A stretch of DNA of 64,000 nucleotides from Fretibacterium sp. OH1220_COT-178 (GCF_003860125.1 NZ_RQYL01000014.1:1-64000), one strand, 5' to 3'; counted from the stretch's first letter, positions 17,302 through 26,165 are shown. Notes: a model not told the origin generated them from the letters alone. Made by a program: numbers and translations.

Positions 17302-17856
17302 ATGAAAAAGGTCGTTATCGCGGTATTGGTCGTAGGACTGCTGAGCATCGCAGGAACGGCGATGGCCAAGAACAACAGAGGACAAAAGGGGGTTTTCCCT
17401 CCCAACGGTGCCTGTCCGCAGACGTACCGGGAAGGCGGACCTGCGTGGGCAGGAGAGTGTCCCGTGTTCTCCGGACGGAACGGGATGCATCGTCCGGGAC
17501 ACGGACGAGGGCATCAGGTGCATGGCCGGAACGGCCGGGGTTACAGGGGCCATGGCTGGGACGGCAGGATGGGATGGAATGCCGTCGATATGCCGGAGGC
17601 GCTCCGCGCGAAGGCCGTAGAGATGGAGAAACTGCACGTGGAGCTGCGGGATGTTTTGTCCCGTACGCCCATCGACCGGGACAAGGCCCTGGAGCTCCAT
17701 GGAAGGATCGTGCAGATCCACCAGGAGATCGGGGCCTGGCGCTTCGCCCAAAGGCTCGAGGCCATCGACAGCTTCCGCAGGCAGCAGGAACTGAATCGGG
17801 CCGTCCCCCCCGGCCAGCCCGCCGCGCCGGACAAGGCCGACCCGGCAAAACCTTAG
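17302..17856 (+). CDS. exported Spy/ZraP-like protein, Gly/His-rich
   Basis: A 184-aa protein starting with a signal peptide, MKKVVIAVLVVGLLSIAGTAMA. A Gly-, His- and Arg-rich stretch (about residues 58-92) follows, then a helical region of about 60 residues (DMPEALRAKAVEMEKLHVELRDVLSRTPIDRDKALELHGRIVQIHQEI as a whole) that resembles the Spy/CpxP/ZraP periplasmic fold. Proteins of this type act as metal-binding or chaperone-like sensors in the periplasm. The GAGGAGG site at about 17287 fixes the ATG at 17302. It diverges from a two-component system, a layout known for ZraP/ZraSR and CpxP/CpxRA. Family assignment is by character and context more than by sharp motifs. Confidence 0.6.
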   Translation: MKKVVIAVLVVGLLSIAGTAMAKNNRGQKGVFPPNGACPQTYREGGPAWAGECPVFSGRNGMHRPGHGRGHQVHGRNGRGYRGHGWDGRMGWNAVDMPEALRAKAVEMEKLHVELRDVLSRTPIDRDKALELHGRIVQIHQEIGAWRFAQRLEAIDSFRRQQELNRAVPPGQPAAPDKADPAKP

Positions 17857-17890
17857 TTCCTTCCCCGCCGACAAAGACGCACCTTGCAGC

Positions 17891-17917
17891 CAACCCCGCC
17901 CTTTGAGGGCGGGGTTG
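17891..17917 (+). terminator. terminator after the Spy-like gene
   Basis: CAACCCCGCCCT at 17891-17902 pairs with AGGGCGGGGTTG at 17906-17917 around a 3-nt loop, followed by the T-rich TTGGTTGG. It lies 35 bp after the stop codon. Confidence 0.7.
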
Positions 17918-18296
17918 TTGGTTGGCCGGAACGCTCGACAATATCTTGTCGTCCTCCTTCGGCTTCTTGATGGAGTCCCCGCCGAAGCAGCCCCAATGGG
18001 GCATCTCGCCATGGACGACCGGAGCCGGCGTGCGGAACGGTGCTTTGAGATCGTGCACGTCCACCTGACGAACCGACACCCGACAACGCTCCAAAAACAC
18101 GCGGATCGAAAACCAAAAATTTGATGGAATGAAATTCCAAAATCCCAGGGAATGGGGAGGCTCATCGACCCGATGATTCGCGGCGGCTGGCCCGGACGGC
18201 TTGTTTGTGATGCCGATCACGGCACTGAGGGAATGATCCCGCAGTCGTCGGGCAATATGCGCGTTTTACAGCGACAGTCCAGGTACGGCCCTTCCC
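17918..18296. other. intergenic region without a supported gene
   Basis: About 380 bp. A minus-strand open stretch around 17940-18130 (with the phrase HGEMPHWGCFGGDSIKKPKED) has protein-like composition but no start, signal or family match I recognise. It could be a gene remnant or a conserved dispersed element. Confidence 0.35.
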
Positions 18297-18485
18297 CTAC
18301 AGAGCGGTCCCTTTTGGGGGCGCAAACAGGCGGTCCATGCCGACGTCCTCCGGATCCAGCAGCCTCACCTTCGTCGGGATGCCGCCGGCGTATCCCGTCA
18401 GGCTGCCGTCCGCCCCCACGACCCGATGGCAGGGAATGATGACGGATATGGGGTTGTGTCCCACCGCCCGGCTCGCCCCGTGATG
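18297..18485 (-). pseudogene. 3' remnant of a methylated-DNA--protein-cysteine methyltransferase gene
   Basis: The minus strand encodes the active-site end of an Ogt/Ada-type DNA repair protein: [21 protein letters not shown], then [18 protein letters not shown] contains the alkyl-acceptor Cys. The part upstream that should carry the N-terminal domain is not recognisable, and about five residues normally found between AVG and NPI are absent. The protein would lack its fold, so I call it a broken gene. It ends in TAG at 18299-18297. Confidence 0.7.
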
Positions 18486-18647
18486 TTTTTGCCCATTCGG
18501 GCACAGGCCGACCAGGCTGTCCCCGTCGGATGCGAGGGTATGGATCCCCACGGGCAACGCGTTTTCGAACGGATTCCCGCTCCCGTCCGCCGCTGCGTCC
18601 CTCATTGCCAAAACCTCCGCCTTGCGCCACAATAGCGCAAAGGGGGC

Positions 18648-19112
18648 ATGGACATCATGTTCTACGGCGCATCCATGTTGAACAAGAGGCTGCGGGACGG
18701 AGAGATCTTCCTGAGGCTGGACCGCACCTCGGAGGCGGATCCGGAAAAGGGCTACGTCCCGGTCTACCACTTCAAGATCTGCCGCATCGAGGGCGATGCG
18801 GAGCTGGGCTGGATCGACCTCCGGATCGGGCACAACCGCAGCACGGCCTTCGGCGGCAACATCGGCTACGCGGTCTACGAGCCCTTTCGGGGCAATCACT
18901 TCGCCGGAAAGGCCTGCCGCCTCCTTCCGGAGCTCGCGCGCAAACATGGCATGAGGGCGCTCTTCATCGCCTGCGCCCCGGAGAACGAGCCCTCGCGAAG
19001 GACCTGCCTCTACGCCGGAGCCCGGCTGATGGACGTCGTGGACATCCCCGAGTGGCACGAGATGTACGCCGAGGGGAAGCGGAAAGCATGCCGCTACCGC
19101 CTGGACCTGTGA
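18648..19112 (+). CDS. GNAT-family N-acetyltransferase
   Basis: A 154-aa GCN5-related acetyltransferase. The acetyl-CoA-binding region is near [33 protein letters not shown] (about residues 70-102), where strand beta-4 and the pyrophosphate loop fall. The C-terminal [20 protein letters not shown] has the usual Asn and the Y-x-x-A-G-A segment. The substrate is unknown. An AAAGGGGG site touches the ATG at 18648, so the in-frame ATG at 18657 is an equally good start. It is adjacent to the broken ogt but has no clear functional link. Confidence 0.75.
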   Translation: MDIMFYGASMLNKRLRDGEIFLRLDRTSEADPEKGYVPVYHFKICRIEGDAELGWIDLRIGHNRSTAFGGNIGYAVYEPFRGNHFAGKACRLLPELARKHGMRALFIACAPENEPSRRTCLYAGARLMDVVDIPEWHEMYAEGKRKACRYRLDL

Positions 19113-19291
19113 GCGCGTAGCCCCCGCTGGCGCAAAGGGGCGCGGCGCTTCCTCCTGCCGCATCACGGGCCGATCGGTCCCGCCGCTTCGCGCGTTTCGA
19201 CGGCCGTACGGACGACCTCCGCCGAAGCAGGGTCACGGAAAAGCCCGGGAGAGGACAGGATATTTTGTCCGACAGCGAAGGAGAGTGCAAC

Positions 19292-20716
19292 ATGAAAACG
19301 AGAAGGGCGACGGCGGACAAGCTCGATGGAATCGATGCATACGGAACCCTGTTGGAAAAAGCCGGTCGGTATGCGCTCGACTATATCCGGCACATCGATG
19401 AGCGCCCGCCGTATCCCGAAGGGGACAGCCTGGAAAACCTGAAGAGGCTCGGAGGCCCTCTGCCCGTGGAGGGGACGGACCCTCAGCGGGTCCTCGAACT
19501 GCTCCACAGGATCGGCTCCCCCGGGACGACCGCCCAGATCGGAGGACGCTGTTTCGGGTTTGTGAACGGCGGCCTGCTCCCCGTCGCTCACGCGGCCGGA
19601 TGGCTGACGGACACGTGGAATCAGAACGGGGCCCTTGCGGTCATGTCCCCTGTCGCCGCGGAGCTGGAGGAGATCTGCGAGCTCTGGATAACGGAGCTGC
19701 TGGGCCTGGAGAAGGGCACGGCGATGGGTCTCGTGACCGGCTCATCCAACGCCGCCATATGCGCCTTGTCCGCCGCAAGAAACACCCTCCTGGGAAGGCT
19801 CGGCTACGACATCACAAAGGACGGACTGCGCAACGCCCCGCCGATCCGCATCGTGCTGGGAGAGGACGCCCACTCGTCCATCAGGGCCGCCCTCTCCGTT
19901 CTGGGCTTCGGGACACGGGAGATCGAGCGTGTTCCGACGGACGAGCTCGGCCGGATCCGGGCCGAAGCGGTCCCAAAACTGGACGAGAGGACCCTCCTGA
20001 TCCTGCAGGCCGGGAACGTCAACGGCGGCAGCTACGACCCGCTCGAGGAGCTGTGCGGTCTGGCGGAAACGGCAGGGGCCTGGACGCACGTCGACGGCGC
20101 TTTCGGGCTCTGGGCGGCCGCCTCGGAGCGGCATCGCCATCACGTGGCCGGGATGGAGAGGGCCGATTCCTGGTCGACGGACGCCCACAAGACGCTGAAC
20201 GTCGGCTACGACTGCGGCATTGTCCTGTGCCGGCACAGGGACGCGCTGGTTGCCGCTCTGCAGGCCAGCGGCTCCTACATCCAATATGGGGACCGCCGCG
20301 ACGGGATGCTCTATACGACCGAGATGTCGCGCAGGGCAAGGGCGGTCCCGCTTTGGGCGCTGCTGAAATGCTTGGGCGCAAAGGGTGTCGAACAGCTGAT
20401 CGACAGGCTCTGCGACAACGCGGAGCTCTTTGCCTCCCGATTGCGGCAGGCCGGGTTCACCCTGATCAACCCCGTTTTCTTCAATCAGTTTATGGTGGCG
20501 TGCGATACGGAGGCCGAGACCGAGGCCGTGCTGCGGGCGATACAGGACGGCGGCGTTTGCTGGTGCAGCGGGAGCCGATGGAAGGGAAAGCCCGTGATAC
20601 GCGTCAGCGTTTGCTCTCATGCGACGACCCGCGAGGACGTCGACCGAAGCGCCGCCTCCTTCAGCGCGGCCCTGCAAAAAGTACGGAATGCGCCGCGCGG
20701 AGGGGGAGCGCCGTGA
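19292..20716 (+). CDS. PLP-dependent (group II type) amino acid decarboxylase family protein
   Basis: A 474-aa fold-type I PLP enzyme resembling aromatic/glutamate decarboxylases. Segments seen are GLVTGSSNAAICALSAARN (about 150-168), GEDAHSSIRAALSVLG, the PLP-Asp region THVDGAFGLWAAAS, and the Schiff-base lysine in SWSTDAHKTLNVGYDCG (about 297-313). It would decarboxylate an amino acid to an amine and CO2; substrate not determinable. ATG 19292 has an AAGGAG site and is preferred over a frame start at 19265. It seems to be transcribed alone. Two short hairpins after the stop (20724-20747 and about 20758) may terminate it. Confidence 0.8.
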   Translation: MKTRRATADKLDGIDAYGTLLEKAGRYALDYIRHIDERPPYPEGDSLENLKRLGGPLPVEGTDPQRVLELLHRIGSPGTTAQIGGRCFGFVNGGLLPVAHAAGWLTDTWNQNGALAVMSPVAAELEEICELWITELLGLEKGTAMGLVTGSSNAAICALSAARNTLLGRLGYDITKDGLRNAPPIRIVLGEDAHSSIRAALSVLGFGTREIERVPTDELGRIRAEAVPKLDERTLLILQAGNVNGGSYDPLEELCGLAETAGAWTHVDGAFGLWAAASERHRHHVAGMERADSWSTDAHKTLNVGYDCGIVLCRHRDALVAALQASGSYIQYGDRRDGMLYTTEMSRRARAVPLWALLKCLGAKGVEQLIDRLCDNAELFASRLRQAGFTLINPVFFNQFMVACDTEAETEAVLRAIQDGGVCWCSGSRWKGKPVIRVSVCSHATTREDVDRSAASFSAALQKVRNAPRGGGAP

Positions 20717-20802
20717 AAAAACCGGCCTGTTTCTGCACATACAGGCCCGGAGGGGACAAGCCCGCTTAGCGGCGGGCCAAACGGATCCTTCGGCCCCGTC
20801 AT

Positions 20803-20896
20803 GATTTTCCCCACTACAGCTCGAGGTCGGCACAGGGCCTCACGGCAGGATCTCATGGAGCCGATCGAGGCCGATGCAAGAACCGGAGGCGGTTAG
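20803..20896 (+). pseudogene. possible decayed copy of the small Cys-rich protein found at 58931
   Basis: A 31-codon frame ends RHRASRQDL-MEPIEADARTGGG. It resembles residues 22-40 of the intact 51-aa protein at 58931-59086 (RHGRSTIAELIEAEARAGN). The cysteine-containing ends are missing. The similarity is short, so this could be chance. Confidence 0.35.
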
Positions 20897-21037
20897 GGCT
20901 CGGTGTTGGCCTTTGCCCGCCGGAAGGGGAACTTTGTGCGTCGAGGGAGAGGATCCGTTCCTTGTCTCGACCTTGGGGGCGCAGATCAGCCCGCGCTCCT
21001 GCGCGGCACACAGCCGAAGGGTCGGCATGGAGACACC

Positions 21038-21406
21038 CTAATCCGTCCGTCTTTCAATTTCCTCACGATAAAATTGAATTTTGTCGTCCAGTTTGGACTG
21101 ATGTTCCTGCAGCTTTGCCACTTGCTCTTTCAATGCCCGCCGGTGTCTCAGGAGCAGTTTCAGCCGCTCGTTCAGCGTCGATTCTCCGGCAGCCCGCAGC
21201 AGCGCATAACGCTTGATCTCCCTGATGGGCATACCCGTATCCTTCAAGCGCTTTATGAAATCGACCCACGTCATGTCCCTGTCGGAATAGCGGCGTCGGT
21301 TTCCGGCATTGCGTTCCGGCGCAAGCAGATGCTCCCGCTCGTAATAGCGCAGGGTGTGTATTCCAAGCCCCGTAAGTTTCGAAAATTCGCCGATCGAATA
21401 ATCCAA
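21038..21406 (-). CDS. MerR-family transcriptional regulator
   Basis: A 122-aa regulator. The MerR helix-turn-helix reads DYSIGEFSKLTGLGIHTLRYYEREHLL (residues 2-28), followed by NRRRYSDRDMTWVDFIKRLKDTGMPIREIKRY. A C-terminal coiled coil (about 80-120) provides dimerisation. No Cys cluster is present, so it is not a metal sensor; it looks like the AdhR/YfmP-type regulators often paired with oxidoreductases. The TTG at 21406 is chosen because GGAGGGA lies five bases upstream and it gives the family N-terminus. It diverges from a short-chain dehydrogenase with a MerR-type promoter between them. Confidence 0.88.
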   Translation of the reverse strand: MDYSIGEFSKLTGLGIHTLRYYEREHLLAPERNAGNRRRYSDRDMTWVDFIKRLKDTGMPIREIKRYALLRAAGESTLNERLKLLLRHRRALKEQVAKLQEHQSKLDDKIQFYREEIERRTD

Positions 21407-21425
21407 AGAAAGTCCCTCCACTCCC

Positions 21426-21456
21426 TTGACATAGAGTCCGCTCCACATCGTATGGT
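21426..21456 (+). promoter_or_regulatory. MerR-type promoter with 19-bp spacer
   Basis: TTGACA at 21426-21431 and TATGGT at 21451-21456 are separated by 19 nt. That overlong spacer is the hallmark of promoters activated by MerR-family proteins. It points toward the SDR gene (start 21524) and lies just upstream of the divergent merR-like gene. Confidence 0.65.
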
Positions 21457-21523
21457 CTCATTATATGCGACCCGGTCGTCGCAAAAATTATGGACGAATG
21501 GCCATGATATGGAGGGATTTCAG

Positions 21524-22366
21524 ATGGCGCGGAAGACAGAAAGATACACGGTCGTCACGGGGGCCAGCTCGGGCATCGGTTATGAAACGGCAAGGGCGTT
21601 TGCCGCCCGAGGCAAAAATCTGATCGTCGCCGCCCGCCGCAGGCACAACCTGGAAGCCTTGAAGAGCGAGATTCTGGCTCGATACCCCACGCTGGATGTC
21701 GTCATCAAAGCCTCGGACCTGTCCGTCACGGAAAACGTATACCGACTCTATACGGACCTGAAGGGCTATGCGCTGGAGACATGGATAAACAATGCGGGCT
21801 TCGGACACTACGGCAGCGCGGCCCATCAGGACCTGCACAAGATCGGAGCCATGCTCCGCCTGAACGTGGAAGCGCCCACCCTTTTCTCCTCCCTGTTCGT
21901 CAGCGATTACAAGGACGTGGAGGGAACCCAGCTCATCAACATTTCCTCCGCGGGGGGCTACACGCTCGTCCCCGGAGCCGTCGCCTACTGCGCAACGAAA
22001 TTCTTCGTCAGCGCCTTTACCGAAGGACTGGCACGGGAGCTGAAGGAGACCGGAGCCAGAATGCGGGCAAAGGTGTTCGCACCGGCCGCAACCCAGACGG
22101 AATTCGGCAAGGTGGCAAACGACGCGGCAGAATACGATTACGACAAAGCCTTCGGAACCTACCACACGAGCCGGCAGGCAGCCGAATTTCTGCTGGAGCT
22201 CTACGACAGCGACAAGACGGTCGGAGCCGTGGACCGGGAGACTTTCGAGTTCACGCTGCACGACCCCCTGCTGAGCTATGCGGGAAGCTCGAAACACAAT
22301 CAAAAAACCGCTGCAGAGGCCGACGGACAGCGGGAAGAAAAATCACGGTGTTCTCGACGGGAATGA
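21524..22366 (+). CDS. short-chain dehydrogenase/reductase
   Basis: A 280-aa SDR oxidoreductase. The NAD(P)-binding TGASSGIGYETA lies at about 11-22, NNAGFGHYG at about 85-93, the catalytic Ser in INISSAGGY, and the YxxxK motif as YCATK (about 152-156). Arg-rich RRRHN after the second strand suggests NADP(H). The last 25 residues are a charged, unconserved tail. ATG 21524 follows a GGAGGG site; a much longer open frame upstream is ignored. Probably activated by the divergent MerR protein, perhaps in response to an aldehyde or electrophile; the ligand is a guess. Confidence 0.88.
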   Translation: MARKTERYTVVTGASSGIGYETARAFAARGKNLIVAARRRHNLEALKSEILARYPTLDVVIKASDLSVTENVYRLYTDLKGYALETWINNAGFGHYGSAAHQDLHKIGAMLRLNVEAPTLFSSLFVSDYKDVEGTQLINISSAGGYTLVPGAVAYCATKFFVSAFTEGLARELKETGARMRAKVFAPAATQTEFGKVANDAAEYDYDKAFGTYHTSRQAAEFLLELYDSDKTVGAVDRETFEFTLHDPLLSYAGSSKHNQKTAAEADGQREEKSRCSRRE

Positions 22367-22474
22367 TGCCGGGGGGCCACCCCTCCATACCGTTCCTAAA
22401 ATCCCGTAGCGAAACTCAGGGGAAAAATCAAATCGGGAATGCTTTTACGGTCCACGGCGAACCTTGGACTCAAC

Positions 22475-23392
22475 CTACGTTCCTGTGCGCGCAAAACCGC
22501 CTTGGATGCGGCTTCCCAACTGAAAGACGACCAGCCCGGCGATGACCCCCGCTATTCCGATCCACTGAGAGGAAGCCACCCTCTCACCATGGACCAACAT
22601 CGCGCTCAATAGCCCTGTAATGGGCACCAGGAACGAAAAGGGAGCGACTCTTCCGGCCGAGTAGACCGCAATCATTTTGTTCCAGACGTAATAGCTGAAG
22701 AGGGTGGACAGAACGACGAGGTACAGAACGGAGAAGACGGCCGTCCCGTCCAAGCGGGTCAGCACACGAAAGGCCGCTGACGCCTCGCCTCCGGCCAGGG
22801 AAATGCCAAGCATGGGCAGAGGAACGAAAACCGAGGACCAGACGAGCATTTCCATCATATTCAGGGGAGCTCCTTTTCGCTCGCTCTCCTTGGCCGCCCT
22901 TTTGACAAGAACATTCGCACAGCCCCAGAAGAAGGCGGCCATGAGGCACATCAGGAAGGCTATCGTCGGGATCGAATCGGAACCGGGGCCCCAAAAACCA
23001 CCGATCAGTCCCAGTCCGAAAACGGCCAGCATTATTCCAGCAATCTGAATCCTTCCCATTCTCTCCCCCATGAACCCCGACGACAGGATAAGGGTGAAGA
23101 TGGCTTGAGCCTGCAGGACCACCGAGGCCAATCCTGCAGGCATTCCGGCACGAATCGCACAGAACAGAAACGAAAATTGTCCCACCCCGATACACAGCCC
23201 GTAGCCCGCAATCACCCTCCACGACACATCAGGGCTCTTCACAAAAAAGATCAAGGGGAAGGCAACGAACAGATACCTCAAAAAAACCAGAAAAAGGGGC
23301 GGGACCGACTGCAACCCGATTTTTATCACCGTAAAGTTGACGCCCCAGACGACCGCGACCGTCAGCAACAGCAATACGTCGCGCTTCTTCAT
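22475..23392 (-). CDS. EamA/DMT-superfamily transporter
   Basis: A 305-aa membrane protein with ten predicted helices in two EamA repeats. It begins MKKRDVLLLLTVAVVWGVNF and includes LRYLFVAFPLIFF, the first-repeat end FMGERMGRIQIAGIMLAVFGLGLIG, and the second-repeat end HGERVASSQWIGIAGVIAGLVVF. Members export metabolites such as O-acetylserine, cysteine and other amino acids. The substrate here is unknown. It stands alone on the minus strand. Confidence 0.85.
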   Translation of the reverse strand: MKKRDVLLLLTVAVVWGVNFTVIKIGLQSVPPLFLVFLRYLFVAFPLIFFVKSPDVSWRVIAGYGLCIGVGQFSFLFCAIRAGMPAGLASVVLQAQAIFTLILSSGFMGERMGRIQIAGIMLAVFGLGLIGGFWGPGSDSIPTIAFLMCLMAAFFWGCANVLVKRAAKESERKGAPLNMMEMLVWSSVFVPLPMLGISLAGGEASAAFRVLTRLDGTAVFSVLYLVVLSTLFSYYVWNKMIAVYSAGRVAPFSFLVPITGLLSAMLVHGERVASSQWIGIAGVIAGLVVFQLGSRIQGGFARTGT

Positions 23393-24257
23393 CCTGTCGC
23401 CCTCCTTCCATCAAGGGGCAGAAAAACCGTCTATCTGCAGCTCCGCGTTCCCTTCGGCGTGGATTTGTATCGGACAAACTGCAAATTCTCGGAGCATGCC
23501 GCGCAAAGCATAGCACAAACCACCGTCATCAAGACCAAGGACGAGGTCCAGGGCAAAATCTCCTCCATGGGCAAGCCCCTCCTCAAAAGCCTTCAAACCG
23601 ACCTCCACTCCGAAAAGAAGCGGCACGGATACTCGCGTCGCCCCCCTTGGTCGGGCTGTGCCCGGGCGCGCTTGCCGTGCGCCTCATGGTTGTGCCCTCG
23701 GTTACGAAGCGATGAGCACCGCAGGTCTCATGGTGTTTGTGCGTCACGCGATCTGGCGTACCCGAATCGAATCGATGACGGCAAGCTTTCGGCTGAAAAA
23801 TCACGCTTTATTGCATCCGGTACAAACTTGCGGGCATGACGCGCTGGAGGCTTTTGAGCCTCTGATAAGGGCATGGGGCGACCATTTATCCGGAGAAACT
23901 GCATCCGCCGCAAGAAGGCCGGAGCGCGATACCTGAGGTCTTCATGAACTCCCGGCCTCTTTCCCGCAAAAAGCCTGAGATGATCCGTATGAACGGTATT
24001 TCGGAACCTCCTGGACCCGTCCCATCGTCTCAAGCCAAAACTTTGGGGTTCTAGGGTATCGCAAAGGCCGAATTAAAAGTGAAGAGCCAATTCCAAAACG
24101 TTTCCTTCCCGCTCCGCGAGATCCCGCAGAACCTCATCAGCGGTCTCGATCCAGGCGTTCGACGAGACGGACGAGCGGTGTGCAAGCGACTCCCCAATCC
24201 CCTCGAAGGAACAAGGGAGCACCCGCTCCGGGCGGAGCGCGCCCCTGGATCGACAAA
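23393..24257. other. long intergenic region, probably decayed sequence
   Basis: About 860 bp with only short overlapping frames on both strands and no start-plus-ribosome-site combination. A plus-strand stretch at about 23500-23640 (IKTKDEVQGKISSMGKPLL) and a minus-strand one at about 24075-24200 (IETADEVLRDLAEREGNVL) look protein-like, but I cannot assign either. The EamA promoter must lie at its left edge. Likely a graveyard of broken genes. Confidence 0.4.
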
Positions 24258-24282
24258 GACGCCCCGCAGGGTCGGGGGCGTC
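24258..24282 (-). terminator. terminator of the NADH oxidase gene
   Basis: Read on the minus strand, GACGCCCC (24282-24275) pairs with GGGGCGTC (24265-24258) and is followed by TTTGTC. It lies about 70 bp beyond the stop of the NADH oxidase. Confidence 0.6.
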
Positions 24283-24353
24283 TCCATCCGTCGTGCGCAA
24301 CTTTTTTATCCTTGAGGGCGCACCGCCGCTCCGGACGTGCCTCCTCCCGGTCG

Positions 24354-25694
24354 CTAGACCGGCGGCAGGGCCTGGAGCGCCACGGTGTTGAGGAAGTTCC
24401 AGGGCTTGTTGTAGTGCGGCTGGAAGAAGAAGTCGACGAACGCCAGCTCGTCCACCGTCATCCCGTTCTGGATGCAGACGGACAGGGTGTTGATCGACTG
24501 GGTGAGGTCCTCCCGGGAACGAACCTGGGCACCCAGGATGCGGCGCGTCCCCTTCTCGTAGACCAGCTTGAGGAGGAAGGGCTCGGTGGAGGGCATGAAC
24601 TCCGGCCGATAATTGTCCTCGAGGACGGAGACGGAGTAGTCGAGCCCCAAATCCTTGGCCACCAGCTCGGTCAGGCCGGTGCTGGCGATGTTCCAGTCGT
24701 AGATCTTGATGCCGGACGTCCCCTGGGTCCCCATATGCTTGGTCGTGGGCGCCTTGAGGTTCCGCGCGGCGAGCGTTCCCATGCGGACGGCGTTGGTCGC
24801 CAGCGGGATGTAGCCGTACTGCCGGGAGGCGTTGTTGTAGACCGCGCAGCAGTCGCCGGCCGCGAACACGTCCGGGTGGGACGTCCGCATGAACTCGTCC
24901 ACGCGGATGGCCCCGTTCGGAAGCATCTCCAGCTTCCCCTTGAAGAGCGCCGTCTGGGGACGGAAACCCACGCAGAGGATCACCAGGTCCGCCTCGAACT
25001 CCCCGTCCGTCGTCACGACCCCGGCGACCTTTCCATGCCCGTCGTCCACGAACTTCTTCACCGTCCGGCCGAAGGCCAGCCTCACGCCCTTTTCGACGTA
25101 GAGCCGCTCCACCACGTCGACCACGTCGGGGTCCAGGTAGCGGGGCAGCACCTGACTCATCTGGTCGATGAACGTCACCGACTTGCCCTGGGTCTCGAAG
25201 GCCTCCACCAGCTCCGTGCCGATGTAGCCCGCCCCGACGATGGCGACGCTGCGCGCGGACGCGCACCGTTTCACGATCTCCATCGCATGGCCGTAGTTCT
25301 TGCAGAGCAGGACGTTCTCCAGCTTCGAGTTCTCTATGGGCGGCTCGACGGGCCAGGACCCCGACGCGACGATCAGCTTGTCGTAGGCGTCCTCGAACTC
25401 GCGCCCGGAGTCCAAGTCGCGGACCCGGAGCTTCTTCGCCGCGAGGTCGACGTCCGTCACCTCATGCTTCATGCAGGTCCCGACGCCCAGCTCGGCGAGC
25501 TTTTCGGGCGAGCAGTAGAACAGCCCTTTGGGATCCTTCACCACCCCCTGAACGTGCAGCGCGATGCCGCACGACAGAAAGGAGATATTGTCGTTTCGCT
25601 CGTAAACCGTCACCTGCGCGTCCTTGTGCAGCGCCACCGTGTTCAATATCGCCGCCGTCCCCGCGTGGGTACAGCCCAAGACCACAACCTTCAA
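24354..25694 (-). CDS. FAD-dependent NADH oxidase (Nox / CoA-disulfide reductase family)
   Basis: A 446-aa flavoprotein. It has an FAD-binding start (KVVVLGCTHAGTAAIL), the redox-active Cys in NISFLSCGIAL (about residue 42), an NAD-binding GAGYIGTELVEAF (about 153-165), and an FAD motif VFAAGDCCAVYN (about 275-286). It resembles water-forming NADH oxidases, which use NADH to reduce O2 and protect anaerobes; CoA-disulfide or polysulfide reductase activity is the main alternative. The TTG start at 25694 follows a GAGGAG site and gives the family N-terminus. A 63-aa gene lies 100 bp upstream on the same strand. Confidence 0.88.
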   Translation of the reverse strand: MKVVVLGCTHAGTAAILNTVALHKDAQVTVYERNDNISFLSCGIALHVQGVVKDPKGLFYCSPEKLAELGVGTCMKHEVTDVDLAAKKLRVRDLDSGREFEDAYDKLIVASGSWPVEPPIENSKLENVLLCKNYGHAMEIVKRCASARSVAIVGAGYIGTELVEAFETQGKSVTFIDQMSQVLPRYLDPDVVDVVERLYVEKGVRLAFGRTVKKFVDDGHGKVAGVVTTDGEFEADLVILCVGFRPQTALFKGKLEMLPNGAIRVDEFMRTSHPDVFAAGDCCAVYNNASRQYGYIPLATNAVRMGTLAARNLKAPTTKHMGTQGTSGIKIYDWNIASTGLTELVAKDLGLDYSVSVLEDNYRPEFMPSTEPFLLKLVYEKGTRRILGAQVRSREDLTQSINTLSVCIQNGMTVDELAFVDFFFQPHYNKPWNFLNTVALQALPPV

Positions 25695-25794
25695 GGTCCT
25701 CTCCTCCTCAAATTGCAGCATCGCAGGGAAAGGCCCCGCACCCCGAACGGAATCGCGGCGCCCGCCCCCGTGGAACGCCCCCCGAAGGAGGTCT

Positions 25795-25986
25795 TTAACC
25801 GTACTGCTCGATCTTGTCGTGGACGACGACGAGCGAATTGAAGTCCTCTATCTGGGGACGGGGGACGATGACGGGTTCCTTGACGTGCTCGTAATCGACG
25901 TTGACCCGCCGCACGGCGTACCCCCGTTCCAGGCGATCGACAAAGCCGTCGGTGTTGATGATGGTGTTCGTCTGTACTATGCGCAC
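25795..25986 (-). CDS. small protein of unknown function upstream of the NADH oxidase
   Basis: A 63-aa frame starting with GTG at 25986 behind a GGGAGG site. It has no signal peptide or membrane helix; the centre reads VNVDYEHVKEPVIVPRPQIEDFNSLVVVHDKIEQYG at the C-terminus. The mix of Val, Asp and Glu suggests a folded soluble domain. Location just ahead of the oxidase suggests co-transcription. A longer start at 26079 would add an Arg-rich tail and is less likely. Function unknown. Confidence 0.5.
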   Translation of the reverse strand: MRIVQTNTIINTDGFVDRLERGYAVRRVNVDYEHVKEPVIVPRPQIEDFNSLVVVHDKIEQYG

Positions 25987-26165
25987 GATATCCGCCTCCC
26001 TGCGTCGAAAAAGCCTCCTGCCGAAACGGCGACCACGAAAACATCCCCTCGCCGTCCGAATTTTGCGGTGCGTCTCCACTGATCAACCATCGTAGGCCAC
26101 GATTCATTGTACAATAGAAGACAAAGGTGTAAAGCCACCCCGACAGCAAGGAGGACGAATTTTTC

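Noticed and set aside
23393-24257. Several short frames between the EamA and NADH oxidase genes
   Set aside because: None combines a start, a ribosome site and a recognisable family; they overlap on both strands.
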